Below, piece after piece: positions 31,191 to 44,084 of a stretch of 64,000 nt of DNA (positions within the stretch are counted from its first letter, which is position 1; each line of letters opens with the position of its first letter). Origin of the DNA: Siphonodentalium dalli (Eukaryota > Mollusca > Scaphopoda > Gadilida > Siphonodentaliidae); the NCBI GenBank assembly GCA_032622095.1, contig CP136064.1, forward strand, positions 45,266,573-45,330,572, given 5' to 3'. A program made the translations under genes and the position numbers. Below the pieces are notes generated by a model. The model was not told the DNA's origin. It did not search any database and worked only from the letters and a program-made list of their open reading frames with translations.

Positions 31191-32334
31191 CCAATGGCTC
31201 AAATTCATTCACGCGTTGCATATATTATGTTGAGTATAAAAGGCGATAGTCCCATAAATGGCCGGATGTAGTGTACAGTACCCCTTTAAGACGAACGTCA
31301 CACCGGCTCCCTGGACTGACAGAAATCAAACCAGTATAAGTGAACGTTCAGACGACCACAATTAAAAGTGGAGGAATCGTGGATAGTTTGTTCACACGAT
31401 TGCGATGTCGTCGAACATGAAAGTACCATAGGTTGTTAGGTTAGGTTGTGATCGACCACCCTACAATCAGTCCAGCTACGATTTTTACTTACACACGACT
31501 GCGATTACGCCGCAAGTGGAGGTATCCAAGGATACGCCACGATTTCGAATCTAAAATCAAACAGTGCTTGATATTATTTTTTTACTTGCGATATTGACGT
31601 GAGCATGCTCAGTCCAACTAACGGTTACTTCCTACGACAGAAATCCTTCAACTTACGATTGAACCGTGGTTCTCTGAACGTTCACTAAAGATGGGATCTT
31701 TCGGATATCAACAAACAATAGTTTAGGATAGCAGAGCGGCTTATTATTTTGTCAGTATGTAAATGTTTAAACACGCGATAAAAGCATAAGGCTGCTGACC
31801 GACAGGTTGATAGATTTGTTGATCGGGTCTTCCTTTGTATTGTCTCTATAAAGGTCAATCCACACCGGACGCGAGCGCGCGATTATAACGGCCGTTTTAT
31901 GTCGTCCGTAGTAGTTCAGAGCGCGCGATTTTTATATTCACACCGCAAGCCACTGAATCGCTGACGACGAGGCGATCATAGCAGTGATTTAATGCTTCGT
32001 CGATTTCTCGCTTTGTGGCAAACCAGCGGGATAATTGGGTCGCTGTCAAATAGGATATTCCTCCTAATTCAAGGCGACACATTCATTAGTCGTCGCGATA
32101 TATAACAAAGGTGGTGGAAGAATTTATTTAGAATAAAAGGATCAATTGGTAAATTTGGCAAGTGGCAGCGCGAACCCTGATAAGGCATGCGGACGGAAAT
32201 TATAAATCATAGTTGAGTATATTTGTTTTGCGGCCATTTCATACGCATTGACACATGTTTTAAGAATGAGACTAACGTATTGATCAGTAATGCATGTTGT
32301 TGGTCGGTTATCGTGTTCATGGGCACGGACGTGG

Positions 32335-32520
32335 CTAGATGGTCCTTGTTGTGGTGTCCACCTTGAAATCGCACCCCCCCCCCCCTTGAACCAGACAAAC
32401 TCCCAGATTAGCAGAATTCCATTGGCACACTCACACTTTTGGGTTTAAACTTTCCCACCGGTACCTTAAGCATTCCAACTGTTTGAAGTTTCCAACCTGA
32501 CAGCCCCTAATGTTCTCGTC
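32335..32520 (+). repeat. Dispersed poly-C repeat (copy 2)
   Basis: It has the same order of phrases as 14740-14935: 'caccttgaaa', a poly-C run, 'cttgaaccagacaaactccc', 'tttccaacctgacagcccc'. Confidence 0.7.
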
Positions 32521-32705
32521 CCTGATCATGGGTAGCTAGTAATTTACTCACTGTTCGCCTTGCAACATCAAATCTCAACCATTTACCGCTCGTATTTGTA
32601 AAGATGAAGCCCCGCATCCTGGAGATCCCGCGCGCAGCTATTCCACATGTGTCTCATCTACATTGGTCCGCGATCATTCCAATATTTTGTTTTGATTATG
32701 GGATG

Positions 32706-32990
32706 ACCGTCTTTTTGTCAGAGTATCGAACGTAGTTTATTTATCAAACGAACTTTGTTTCTATATTCATCACAATAAGCATGACTTGTCAATATCACAT
32801 TGTTGCAAGTGTAAAGCAGATATTGGATATGTGAGTTGATTTTGCCTTCCGATCACCACAACTTGATTCAGATTACCGTCTTTTTGTCAGAGTATTGAAC
32901 GCAGTTTATTTGTCAAACGGACTTTGTTTCTATATTCGTCGAAATAAGCATCACTTGTCAATAGCAAGTGTCAGTTGTGGACGACTCTTT
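32706..32990 (+). repeat. Tandem duplication, ~169-bp period
   Basis: 'accgtctttttgtcagagta' occurs at 32706 and again at about 32875. It is followed in both copies by the 'gtttattt(a/g)tcaaacg', 'actttgtttctatattc' and 'ataagcat(g/c)acttgtcaat' segments. Confidence 0.85.
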
Positions 32991-33135
32991 ACAATTGACC
33001 TTTAGTAAGAATTGTGACACAAGAGTGCTTCTAACACTATTCACCTATTGACTGTAACGATGATTATTATATACGTAGAGTTCTTATTGGGTGAAGCGCA
33101 GAGAGTAGATTTGACAGTTTCCCGACAAGCGAACT

Positions 33136-34326
33136 ATCAACCGCGTAATCAAATGGCCTGCTAAAACTCTAATATGCGTGCCTGAACTGCTGCTCTGCGT
33201 GCTAAATATAGATTTGTGTTGTTGGGGACGTCACTTTACAAGTGCCACGCCGTTAAATGTTTGCTTTTATTATCTTAATTTATGCGCGTTAGTTAGTGTG
33301 ATATTAAAGATACGGGCGGTGTTGGCGGTGGGTATGCTGTTAAAATATTCACCTCCGTCAAAAACCGCCATAAACAGAAAGAATAGTAAAATATAGACAG
33401 ACTGTGTTCAAATACCAATCAGAAATATGGCATAAATAGTATGTTATCGTCAAATGTTTTACATTTGTTATGTAAACAAAAGCAAAAAACGTTACGTTTC
33501 CTGGCCTTTGTTTAGATCCGGATATGGGAAACATAAAGAGCGTTATTTGTTACCTTTTTCCTGATATGGAAATAATAAAGAGCCTTTATATAATTTGTGT
33601 GTGATCAACCAATATAATTGCGCTGTGTTCTGTAAACAGAAGCAACACTTCTGTAACACGATCAGGCTCTTGTTTACGTACACCATCGTACGTCTTGACG
33701 ACAGTATACTATTTACGCGCTGATTATGTTTGGTATATGAACAAAACTATATATATTTTAATATTCCTTCTGTTGATGGCGATTTGAACAAATATGAATA
33801 TTTCTGCAACGAACGTCGCCCGTGCCTTATCGTAGTCTGTGTGTAATAGCGTGTGATTGGACGATATCTGGAAGTGCATGAAATGTGTCACACAAAATAG
33901 CAACATTCCTGTTTTTCGTCATTTTTCATGCCATGACACTCGCATTTTCGTTAATTTCGAAGAAATTTACAGCTAATACCATCTATTCACAACGAATATC
34001 TTTCTGAATTGTTTGTGCACATCATTTGTCGATATCGGTAAAAGTAAAAACAAATTTCAACACTTTATCGCGATATTGTTTCTGACAACTGTGATGTTGA
34101 CAAGTTTACGACTTCACGACTTTGCGTATGCAAATCGAACTCAATCTTTAATATCACTCTAACTGACGCACACAAACTAAGAAACTAAAAACATATACTT
34201 ACTGGCGTGGCACTTGAAAAGTGACGCCGTCAACAACAATCTATATTTGGCACGCAGAGCAGCGCAGTTCCGGCACACAGATTAGAGTTTTAGGTGCAGA
34301 TCAGGCCACTCGTTTACGCGGTTGAT
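33136..34326. mobile_element. Foldback-type element with ~180-bp inverted ends
   Basis: The left arm (33136-33312) contains 'atcaaccgcgtaa', 'taaaactctaat', 'ctgctctgcgtgc' and 'tcactttacaagtgccacgc'. The right arm (34145-34326) contains the inverse of each, in reverse order. The arms are diverged (many substitutions and short indels), so the element is old. The ~830-bp centre includes AAAGAGC-type repeat sequence near 33530-33590 and no transposase that I can recognise. Confidence 0.75.
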
Positions 34327-34407
34327 GTCACGGTTGGAACGCAGTGCTACAGGGCTACAGTCTTCGAACTATTACATGTCTGCTGACGCGAGGCGACAAT
34401 GGTGCCA

Positions 34408-35471
34408 TCTTGTCTCCTATATATTTTGAGACTTCCGTAAATATATATATATATTTGTCCTCTATACACTCGAAAACGGCTGGACCGATTAGGCTCAAAC
34501 TTCCCATCTAAGGGTAAAAACACACGGGAATCGTCGTCGCGGAATTTTGGAGAAGCTCAGAGCACCCGTTCTCCACTCTCAGTCACAAAAAACGGCACTG
34601 CGGGGGTTAATCACGTGATAATTTAATAAGCGTTTGTATATGACGCGTCGCTATAAAAGAGTGTTTGTTTACAATTCAACGCAACGTTATCGCTCGAAAT
34701 TTAGCATCGAAAAATTTTAATTTCTTTCATCAAAAACATAATTACGTGTTGGACTCTGTCATTTTAAGAATATGTAAGTATTACATACAGACACACCAAG
34801 TCTCAGCTTAAAATTTTGTAAAATAAGAGTTTTATCGACATAAATCGATTTTAATGGGAAATCCTATGTTAAAATTTAGCATCGAAAAAATTTAATTTCT
34901 TCCATCTAAAACATAATTACGTGTTGAACTGTGTCATTTTTAGAACATATAAGTATTACACACAGACACGCAAAGTCTCAGCTTGAAATTTTGAAAAATA
35001 ACAGTTTTATCGACATAACTCGATTTGAATGCGAAATCCTTTGTTAAAATTTAAATATTACGCCACTGGCGGCATTCGTCCCATGAAAATTCTATGGCAG
35101 CAAAATGGTCAACTCGGGACGGGTCAACCGATTGAGCCCAAACTTGCTACCTATGGGTACTTTTGTCCCGAAATGTCACGGACGGGTCAAATCGTGACCC
35201 CGACGTGACATTGACCTTCAAACTGGTCAATTCAAGGTCAAATGGGGTAAATCTGGCGGATTTCTGTACTTTTGTCCGGGGAGTGTCAAATCATGACCAC
35301 GACCTGACATTGACCTACAAAATTATCAATTCAAGTTCAAATCGGCTAAAACTTGCTGATTTAGACGAAATTTTGGTGCAAATGCAGCACAAGTGTCTCG
35401 GAACCGGTTGCAATTGCTTTTTCGAACAAAGTCATGGGGCGAATGCCGCCAGTGGCGGGCTAACCTGCTAG
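34408..35471 (+). mobile_element. Helitron-like non-autonomous element
   Basis: It ends with the hairpin CCGCCAGTGGCGG (about 35447-35459) followed by CTAG at 35468-35471 and then a T, as expected at a Helitron 3' end. The 5' end is TC-rich followed by 'ctatatattttgagacttcc' (34408-34436). The interior has a 175-bp segment twice (34701 and 34876). The last 300 bp contain 'gacattgacct' repeats and an open frame that is not conserved protein as far as I can tell. Confidence 0.65.
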
Positions 35472-35744
35472 TATTATATATTTCCAAATGTATAAGCCTA
35501 CTTCAGAAATAAACGGGGGCTATCAAGAAGACATCAAAAGGCTCTGACAGCGGTAACATTTTACGAGGAATATAATGGTGCAGTTAAAACATTTCTAAAG
35601 TTACGATATCGGTGTCAGAGATGTGAATGGGGGTGCAAAATTCGTTGAAATGTTTTGTCGCCGATTTCCACCTAAATTATAATTATGTCATATTTATGAA
35701 AACCCTGTAATAATTGCCTGCCTTAGGGTGGAATAGTGAAAGCT

Positions 35745-35835
35745 TTCCCCCCTCCACTGTGTCTTCTAAACTTCAAGCTGGACTATTTGCCTCGGCCTCG
35801 GTCAATAGTCCAGCTTGCAGTTCAAAAGACTCGTG
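35745..35835. repeat. Short hairpin
   Basis: 'gtcttctaaacttcaagctg' and 'gactatt' pair with 'aatagtc' and 'cagcttgcagttcaaaagac', with a GC-rich loop (gcctcggcctcgg). Confidence 0.7.
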
Positions 35836-35997
35836 AAAATAGTATACACATTTTGCCTGCGTTGTGGGTGAATAGCGAGAAATAAATTTCCAAATGTAAT
35901 GTCTTTCGCTGTTAGATCAGAAAGCGGGAAATATGTGTTTTATTAAATGACACAATTATCACGACAGCGTAACTTCAGCAGGCAGATAAATTGTTCG

Positions 35998-36270
35998 AAA
36001 AGATTATAGCCCGGGCGATAGTTCGCTTGCCACAATTCTCGCCAAGCGCCACTCGTGACATCAATATGTACACTTATCGCCTCGAGCCAATCGTGACGTC
36101 AGCAGATGGGTAATCGTTAGAAGAATATAGCCCGGGCGATAGTTCGCTTGCCACAATTCTCGCCAAGCGCCACTCGTGACGTCAGTGTGTATACTTATCG
36201 CCTCGAGCCAATCGTGACGTCAGCAGATGGGTAATTTCGAAGAATATAGCCCGGGCGATAGTTCGCTTAT
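35998..36270 (+). repeat. 120-bp tandem repeat with CRE-like sites
   Basis: 'atatagcccgggcgatagtt' recurs at about 36005, 36125 and 36245, an exact 120-bp period. Full TGACGTCA palindromes (the consensus CREB/ATF site) occur at 36094, 36177 and 36215. No adjacent gene is recognised, so a promoter role is only a possibility. Confidence 0.85.
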
Positions 36271-36699
36271 CGGGCAATGGTCAAAGCTACTGTACGATAC
36301 ATGTACGTGATCGCGCTTCGTCCAATAAAAAGACAATATGATCCTCTGTGAACTCTAGCTACGTATATAATAATTCTCGCTATTCCATCCCATTGCAGGC
36401 AATTATTTTGTATATTCAAACAAACAGTGAAATACCTTGATAGATTGGGAAAGCTCCCATCACATCACCTTCTCAGAAAAGCATACGATTTAGATACGGA
36501 CTTACACAATAAATAATCTGAGAATAAGTATCCCAAAACATCGTATGCATGTGTCAACAATATGATGAGTAAATTCAATAATAATGCATCACAACATGGG
36601 GTAAATATCATGGGGAAGCTTTCAACTGCATGCTATGTAAAATCAATGAAGCTTCAATTGGACTTTATCTACAATGTATGTCTGTCTGTGTTCTATAGA

Positions 36700-38470
36700 A
36701 AATCACGGGGGACCATATAGATGGCAACAAATGGGCTTAACGGAGGTAACCTTTTCCGAGGAAGATAATGGTGCGGGTTAGAATTTTCGAAGGTGATGCT
36801 GTTGTTATCAAGGGCAGGAAAGGGGAGGGGCAGAAAACAATTTTGTCGCCGATTTCCACAAAACTTATACACAATGATCTCCATGACATGAAGAATATAA
36901 TGGTGTGGTTTAAATATGTTAAACATGGCACCGTTCGAGTCAGGGGTGCACGGAAGGGGAGATGGGCACCAAAAATGATACACATTCTTCCCCACAAGAC
37001 AATTAATCCAATAGTGTGATTTAAAGATGCCGAATTGGTGCAGTTTGGGTGAGAGATGGGGAGGGGTGGTCAATAAATATGATATTGATAAGAATGTGTT
37101 TACTTGCCGATGACCACCAAACTTATACATAACTATATCCATGATACCAGGAGTCTAAATGTGTGACTTAAAGCTGTCAAAAAAGTGTAGTCATTCGAAT
37201 CAGGGTTTGCCGAAGGGGAGAGGGGCACAAAATTGATAACAATATTTTTATCGCCGATTTCCACCAAATTGATACACATTCTTCTCCGTGATACCAGGAA
37301 TCTAATCGCGTGATTTACAGACGCCAAATTGGTGCCGTTCGGTGAGAGATTGGGGGGGGGGGGGCACTAATTTTTATAAGAACTTGATCAGTCGCTGATT
37401 AGCCCGAACTTATAAATACTAATATCAGTGATAACAGGAGTCTGAGTGTGTGGTTCAAAGATGTAAAAAGTCAAAAGTTCGAGTCAGGGGCGCATGGAGG
37501 GGTAGAGGGACACCAAAATTGATAAAAAAATATCTTTAGCGCCGATTTCCACCAAATTTAGACATATTATTCTTCGCGATACGAGGAATCTAATCGTGCG
37601 GTTTAAATACACCCAATTGTTTCCGTTTGGGCAAGAAATGGGGGCACAAATTTGATACGAATCTGTTTAGTCGCTTATTTGATATATATAGTCATCTTCA
37701 TAATGAGTCTTAATTGTGTCGTTTAAAGATGTGAAAAGTGGCGTCGCTTGATTCAGGGACAGAGAGGGGAGGGTCTGATCAAATTCATACACTTTTTTCT
37801 CCAATGATACGAGGAATCAAATCATGTGGGTTAAAGACGCCACATTTGGTGGCTATATGTATGAATGTCTGTGTATATGTAAAGTGATGGTGTTGGTGTC
37901 AGGGACAGAAAAGGGGGAGGGGGGCAAAAATTATGAAATATGTTTGTCGGTGATTTCCACCAAACTTATACATAATAATCTACATGATATGGCGCCGTTC
38001 GACTCAGGGTTGCACGGAGGGGAAGTGGGTACCAAAATTGATAAAAAAAATAAAATTTTAGCGCTGATTTCCACCTAATTGATACATATTCTTCTCCACC
38101 ATACGAGAAATATAATCGTATAATTTAAAGACGCCAAATTGGTGTCGTTTAGGTGAGTGGTGCATTTAATTTGATAAGCAATTGTTTAGTTGACGATTAC
38201 CACCAAAGTTATATAGAATCATCTCCAATATATCAGGAGTCTAAAGGGCGTGCTTTAAATATAATTCATGAATGGGGAGGGATGGGCACCAAAGCTTAAA
38301 CACATATGTTTAGCACTAATTTCAACCAAATTCATACACGTTCTTATCCAATGATACGAGGAATCAAATCACGTGGGTAAAAGACGTCACATTTGGTGCC
38401 GATTTGGTCAGGGATGGAGAGAGGAGGGGTACTAACATTGATAAAAAATTTATTCCACCAACTTTATATA
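36700..38470. repeat. Decayed tandem repeat (satellite-like)
   Basis: Phrases such as 'gccgatttccaccaaa', 'cttatacataatnatctcca', 'tacgaggaatctaatc' and 'gccaaattggtgccgtt' recur about every 130-290 bp with heavy divergence. Overlapping open frames on both strands follow the repeats and are not genes. Confidence 0.8.
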
Positions 38471-40136
38471 TAGTCATCTCCATATTTCGTTCTAAGGAGT
38501 TTTTGGCGTTCAAATTTCACAACCTCGACAAATGGTGGCCGAATTAAGTCACTTTAACAATTATATCTTATCAACTGTCACATTTATATGAAGACGGGAA
38601 TCACGACATTTAAAGTATATATAGCATTATATTTATTAATAGATCCATATATTCTTGAAAAATGAGGGACCTTGAACCGTCAGAGGATGGCATGTTAGAA
38701 TTGTTCATATATTATAACAAAATTGAGTCTTTGTCATTCAAGATATTTTCTACATAAAAAATACAATTTGTCAAGAGAGATGGGAATGTATAGAATGCGT
38801 GTTCAAAATAGTGGTCACATTGTGCAGTCAAATATGGATTCTTCTGAGATAAAAGAAAACACAGTCAGTAGCACATCACTTTTCAGGATTCTCCAATACT
38901 GGCATCTGATAGGGGTACATCTGCCCGATGCAGAGGATTTCTTTCATTTTTAGAACAGACTCATAGCCTGATATAAACAACTTAAAATATCGCTCTGTGT
39001 CGGGCACATGTAGTTGATATATAGCATTTATTTTTAAACTGATAATAATTAGCCAGTATAGCACCATGTGGTTAACGTGGACATTTCATTAAAACATCGG
39101 CATCTTCAAGGACATATGATAACCATGTGTCCCCAATATATTAGTCTAATCCACTAGATTGAATTATACATCTCTATAGAAAAATAATTGTCATCTTTTT
39201 GAACTAATGTTAACGTTTTGATCCCAATAACAAATATTTTAACAAAAACGAAACAAATATCTATTCCAACCACGTCGACTCTACGATTTAAAAAAAATGA
39301 TAACGTCTGAAGTACTCTCATTTATAAATAATAAATACTTTTTTATTGACGGGATGAATTAATCAAAAAAATGAATTAATTGATAAACAAAATGAAAATC
39401 ACTCTCCGACAAGGTTAGCCACTACTTATAATCCATAGATAAGAATGACGTTCTGTGATGCCATTTGGATATACAATTTATGAGAATACATGTAGGTATA
39501 CCACTTTGAGCAAGATTATTTTCTATTCCCACCAAATGCCGACAGCAGAGGGTTTCACATCATTTTAACCTGGGCAACGCCGGGTAACCCTCATAGATGC
39601 AGATAAGGACAAAGACAATAAACTTCAACAATTTGGCAACATTTATTCAAATTGAAATGTCAGTTATATTTGATACCTAGCGTCCAAAAACGTCCCAAAA
39701 AATGCAAGTAATGCTTTATTCTCAGCAAATGTCTTCTTCTTCCGATAAAATGTAACTTCCCGCAGAACTTCTGTGGGAATATTATCGCATTTGTGCGAAC
39801 AGGTGATGAGGATGGCTTTATAAGCCAATATTCATGGGAATAGGCTTGCCTTAAACCCCAGTATGTGGTATATATATACAAATAATAGAGCAACATGTGG
39901 TATCGAGTACTGTTATGTACATATATGTTTGATTATATTTTGTATTGTATGTGACATACATCATTTATCTTGATATTGCTTTTAATAAAATCTTGAAATA
40001 GGTGTATACTATCCAGTTCTCAATCAACCAATAACCAAGTGAGATACAATTACTATGTTTGGGGACACACTCCAAATTCCAAAATGTATACGTTGATTCC
40101 GTTGGGTGAATATATCGCATTTTTGTTATTCAATAG
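38471..40136. other. AT-rich stretch with one dispersed repeat, no gene seen
   Basis: About 39410-39600 matches 10120-10290. It also carries a 'ctgggcaacgccgggtaacc' segment. Otherwise no exon is recognised. Confidence 0.5.
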
Positions 40137-40202
40137 ATGACACAGAAACTGCAACAAGTACCGCAGCAGCCTGCAGTTACCATGGCAACATGGGTTATAT
40201 TA
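40137..40202 (+). CDS. Candidate exon: Thr/Ser-rich stalk, possibly of the CAP gene
   Basis: It is bounded by 'ttattcaatag' and the strong donor gtaagt, with phase 1 at both ends. The frame reads DTETATSTAAACSYHGNMG and on to YI. The preceding ShK-like exon also ends in phase 1, so it could splice here. The intervening intron would be 22 kb and would hold the oppositely oriented lectin gene. It could equally belong to another gene. Confidence 0.45.
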
Positions 40203-40922
40203 GTAAGTTGGCATTGCCTATTTATATTCTATGATTTTCTCTTTGATTTGAGTGAACTGCAATGAAAGCGATGATAGTCGGTCAAAGGCAAATTAGTCTT
40301 TATGTATAATTTTAACCAGTGATAAGTGATATTTAACCAATTACATGTACAAGAACCATACGGTCACGTAGTCACATTGACCAAGATTGCATTCTACCTT
40401 CAGTGAAAAATATTTCAGCCAACCATGAAGAAGTTAGTATTTTTGGCTAAGTTTAAGACATTGTTAGTGAGATTCAATTAGTTAAAAGAAACATATAAGG
40501 GAACTTAAATTAGTCAAATGGACTAATATTCCAAATGCATCCAGTGAAATTTACCTTATTCAGTCAGAGATAAGTTAGTCTTTATGGCTAAGTTTAAACA
40601 GTGATAGTGATATTTAACCATTTAAAATATATAACGGAGCTTATTGAAATTGACTAAGATTTCTCAGTCACATGGATACATAGTTAGTCAATTATAACTT
40701 GCTTACTGAGTTCACCTTAATGTTCGCGGTTATAGATATATAGGCGACTGGTCTTCTTTGTTAGTAATCTTGGCTGTGTACATCTTAAATACGGGCGCAA
40801 GTTTGACTGGGCAACCTTAGCCAAGTTCTCAAATGTCAAATAACAGTGATGTGAGATTATTTGGTATGTCTGGACGTGTATATATATTCTGACAGCATAC
40901 ACATTCCCTTCATTTATTTCAG

Positions 40923-40978
40923 AATTTGCCGCGGTGATTATCTGTTATTTTGTTCTATTTTCGACTATATCCATATGA
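40923..40978 (+). CDS. Candidate last exon: hydrophobic C-terminal anchor
   Basis: The acceptor is tttatttcag. Joined in phase to the 40137-40202 exon it reads KFAAVIICYFVLFSTISI followed by TGA (40976-40978). A short, uncharged hydrophobic run at the very C-terminus is typical of a GPI-anchor signal or a single terminal membrane segment. The link to the CAP gene rests only on strand, order and phase. Confidence 0.45.
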
Positions 40979-42515
40979 AGCGAGTTTACCAAGACAGAAA
41001 TGCTCGATAAACGCATGCACTCCATTGGCAAACCAGGACACAACGCTGGATATGAAACAGAAACGTTTTCAGTTGCAGTATTCAATACATAGTTGAATTT
41101 ATGTCGCCGATATAGCTTTCTTGCTCCAGTTGCTCATCCTCACGCCTACCATTCGAGAGCATGGCTCTCTGGTCATCACATATGCCTCGTGGCTCTCTGG
41201 TCGACATGCACGACCGTCTATATGACTAACGAGAATGAATAGGGACCTATGCCAAATAAGGCATTCACCCTGTACTGCGATTATGGCCCTACCGCATGTA
41301 CGGTCGCCTAACAAAGTTTGATTCGAGAAGCTGCGGGTGTTTCACAAATGAAAGAGAGAATGGACAGGTATGTATGCGTATTAACGCATGCGATGTACCT
41401 GTACTGTGAGCATAACCTGACCGTAATATGCCCACGAGCAATAGAAATATTTTTTAACTAAGAACAATATGTTTCACAAGGCCGATGGGTGTGACTTGTT
41501 CACGCCCATTGCCCCTTTGAAAGCCTTGTTTCTCCTACTCAACTGGCTGGTCTTCCGAGTGAGTGGTACCAGTACCCACTATAATCAACACTCTAGTATT
41601 TTGGCCTTTTAAAATGGCCCCAAGCTGAAATACATGTATACCCATAAAATCATTGTTGCGGGAATCATTTTGTTTGTCTGTTACTCTATTGTTTTTATTA
41701 AAATATGATAATTTGACTGTATTCTTCACGAATCTTAAATAACCATGTTGATAGCTCAGAAGAGCTGGGTCAAAATCTGGATCACAACCCGACACCATTC
41801 ATTCAGAGCAAAGCTGATGATATCACTCTGATATCACTGCCAAAAGGAGGTCTATATACTCTGCTAGATATTATGTTATCGTTTCAGCGCTCGCTCTTTG
41901 ATGATTTAATTTCATCAATGCTAAGAGATTAAATAGTATTTGTAGTATTCAACGAGTCGAAGAATAGTTTCGCAAAATATAATCGAATTTGAATGCTCGG
42001 CATTGAATCTATACCCGAAGAGACTGAAGTCACTCATCTCGGAATTGTTCAAAACAAATGCGCTGATAGACGAATATTCTCTTCTATAACGTTTAATCCA
42101 AAATGCGACAAACAGTTTTCGACACAATGACCCGACCACCTGTTATCTCTTTCACCAGTTTCTAAGTCCATTATTCTCAAAAGTGTTATGCTAAAAGCTC
42201 TATATGGGACCGAAATTATGCCAACTAACAAAGTGACCAGTCATGGAAAATTCTCTTCGGACTTGTGCGAAGTACGTCCAATCAGTTCCAAAACGTGCTA
42301 GTACCAAACTCTCACTATGTCTTCTTGGAGTTCTACCCCTCCTGATAATATGAGGCATAATGTGACAGCACGATTGACAATGCATGGTAGAGTCGACCAC
42401 TTCTCATTAATGATAATGATTTTTATTTTGTCAGTAGAGTGGAATTGTGTCTTTGAGGTACCAGTCTTTCACGATTATTGTTAGGGAATTGGAACATGAC
42501 AGTGAATGAAGAGAA
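40979..42515. other. No gene recognised; one short dispersed repeat
   Basis: About 41220-41310 is an inverted relative of 43235-43330 (shared 'atcgcagtacaggg' and 'tatttggcata' and 'cctattcattctcgtt'). Around 41920-42400 the minus strand has three overlapping open frames in different phases. They could be remnants of one broken coding region, but I recognise no family. Confidence 0.4.
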
Positions 42516-43220
42516 GTGGGGCTTTCAAGTGAGCAGTGTAGTGGTGGACACGAACACGTCACATCCAATCGCTTTGTGAAGCCTAAACTTACAAGAGGAC
42601 ATAATAAAAAGCTACAGATGCCCATTGTTAACAAGGCCATAGGAAACTATTTCTTCACGCAGAGGTTGGTAAATAGCTGGAACTCTCTGCCAGACTTCGC
42701 TGTTGAGGCTCCAACATTCGATCAATTCAAAATTTAGTTACATGGACTCATTCTTCTATTATATAAAATACTAGTTCGACGACAAGTAATATGTTCGAGT
42801 GACTCACAAGTAAATATCGAATGACGATACATATATTTGTAAACAAGCATTGCACATAATGTTACTGGGACGAAAAGTCACAAGACTTGTTCCGTATGAT
42901 GATGATGATGATGATGATGATGATCGATGATGATGATTATGATATGATTGATAGAACAAACCACTATTATGAAGATCGTGTCGTTATTTGTTTAAAATAC
43001 GTATCAATTGACATATACGCACCGTTCCCTAATTAAAATCAACATATTTCGACAATATTAGGGGACGTCCGCGAATTCGGGGACCTCCGCAAATAGTCTG
43101 AAAATAGCGATCTACTGCGAATTGTCACAACCGGAAAAACCCATTATCTATAAAATGCCCAGCGAACCACAGCTTTTTAAAATCTGTAGAACAGTATACA
43201 CCGGGGCGTTAATAAAAGGT
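42516..43220 (+). mobile_element. LINE 3' end (L2/CR1-like reverse transcriptase tail plus 3' UTR)
   Basis: The frame to 42737 reads TRGHNKKLQMPIVNKAIG, then FFTQRLVNSWNSLPDFAVEA and DQFKI. The 'FFxxRxVNxWNSLP' motif is the C-terminal signature of many non-LTR retrotransposon ORF2 proteins. The downstream UTR includes a (GAT)n run at 42896-42938. The same sequence in opposite orientation is at 61790-62690. The 5' part of the element is missing, as usual for LINE copies. Confidence 0.82.
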
Positions 43221-44084
43221 TTTCTGTTGTCTGGGATCATATGTGTGGTCAGGCTATATATAATCACAGTACAGGATCAATGCATTATTTGGCATACATC
43301 CCTACTCATTCTCGTTTTTATCATACATAAATAATAATAGTAATTTGTATATAGCGCGCCTATCCCCGTATTGGGACCCTAAGCGATTTACGCGAGATAT
43401 ATACCACAAATAAAAACAAGTATATATAAACAACAACCTATGATATATGTGATTGTGTGTGATGGGTGGACTCACAGCGATTGGCAACGGGATAGGTTGC
43501 GGGTGCTTGTGGAACAGGCAATTCACCATTGAGACCCAATCAAACCATGATGCAATATATATACTAAGGAAATGGCCACATATAAGCCTTTGGCTTACTG
43601 CCAAATCCTTTTCGCTAATTTTAAATTGTTATCGTCCTTATATTATGTATTGTATGTGCTATTCTTGAGAATAAAATATTGTTTACACTATATATGTTTC
43701 ATAACCGAGTCACTGTTTCTTCGGATACCTACGTTTAAATAGGTGAGTTTTTAATGCTGACTTGAAATCTGCTTATACTAGTATAGAGTACCGAATAGCC
43801 TTTGTCAGAGAATTCAAGATTTTAGGACATGCAACTTTCAAAGCCCGGTCACCGACAGTATAATGAGATTAGCACCTTGAGTTATAAGAAGGTCTGCTTC
43901 CTAAAATAACGCACATTACGACATTATTATGGGTAAATAAGATAGTTCGGTCATGTGTGATGGAATGGTGTCAGAACTCTGCATCCTTTCTCGAATGTGG
44001 TGACTATGAAGGGAATCCGATCTGCAATATGCAGCAAATGTAACTCTATTATCAGAGACACTTCACTGTTTTCTTTTTTAGTCG

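Larger units (their letters stand above)
31191..33135. other. Stretch without a gene; includes two repeats
   Basis: It starts with the right flank repeat matching 18934-19040. At 32335-32520 there is a poly-C dispersed repeat. At 32706-32990 a ~169-bp segment (tttttgtcagagtatcgaac through cacttgtcaata) is present twice. The remainder shows no recognisable exon. Confidence 0.55.

Noticed and set aside
35163-35471. A 102-codon frame at the 3' end of the + strand Helitron-like element
   Set aside because: It ends in the hairpin-CTAG terminus, contains repeated 'NRDPDVTLTFKLVNS'-type segments from duplicated DNA, and shows no Rep or helicase motif.
40923-41010. Alternative reading of the last candidate exon giving a Cys-containing soluble tail ending at 41010
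   Set aside because: It needs the preceding exon to end one base later than the consensus donor at 40203. The in-phase reading with the gtaagt donor gives the hydrophobic end instead.
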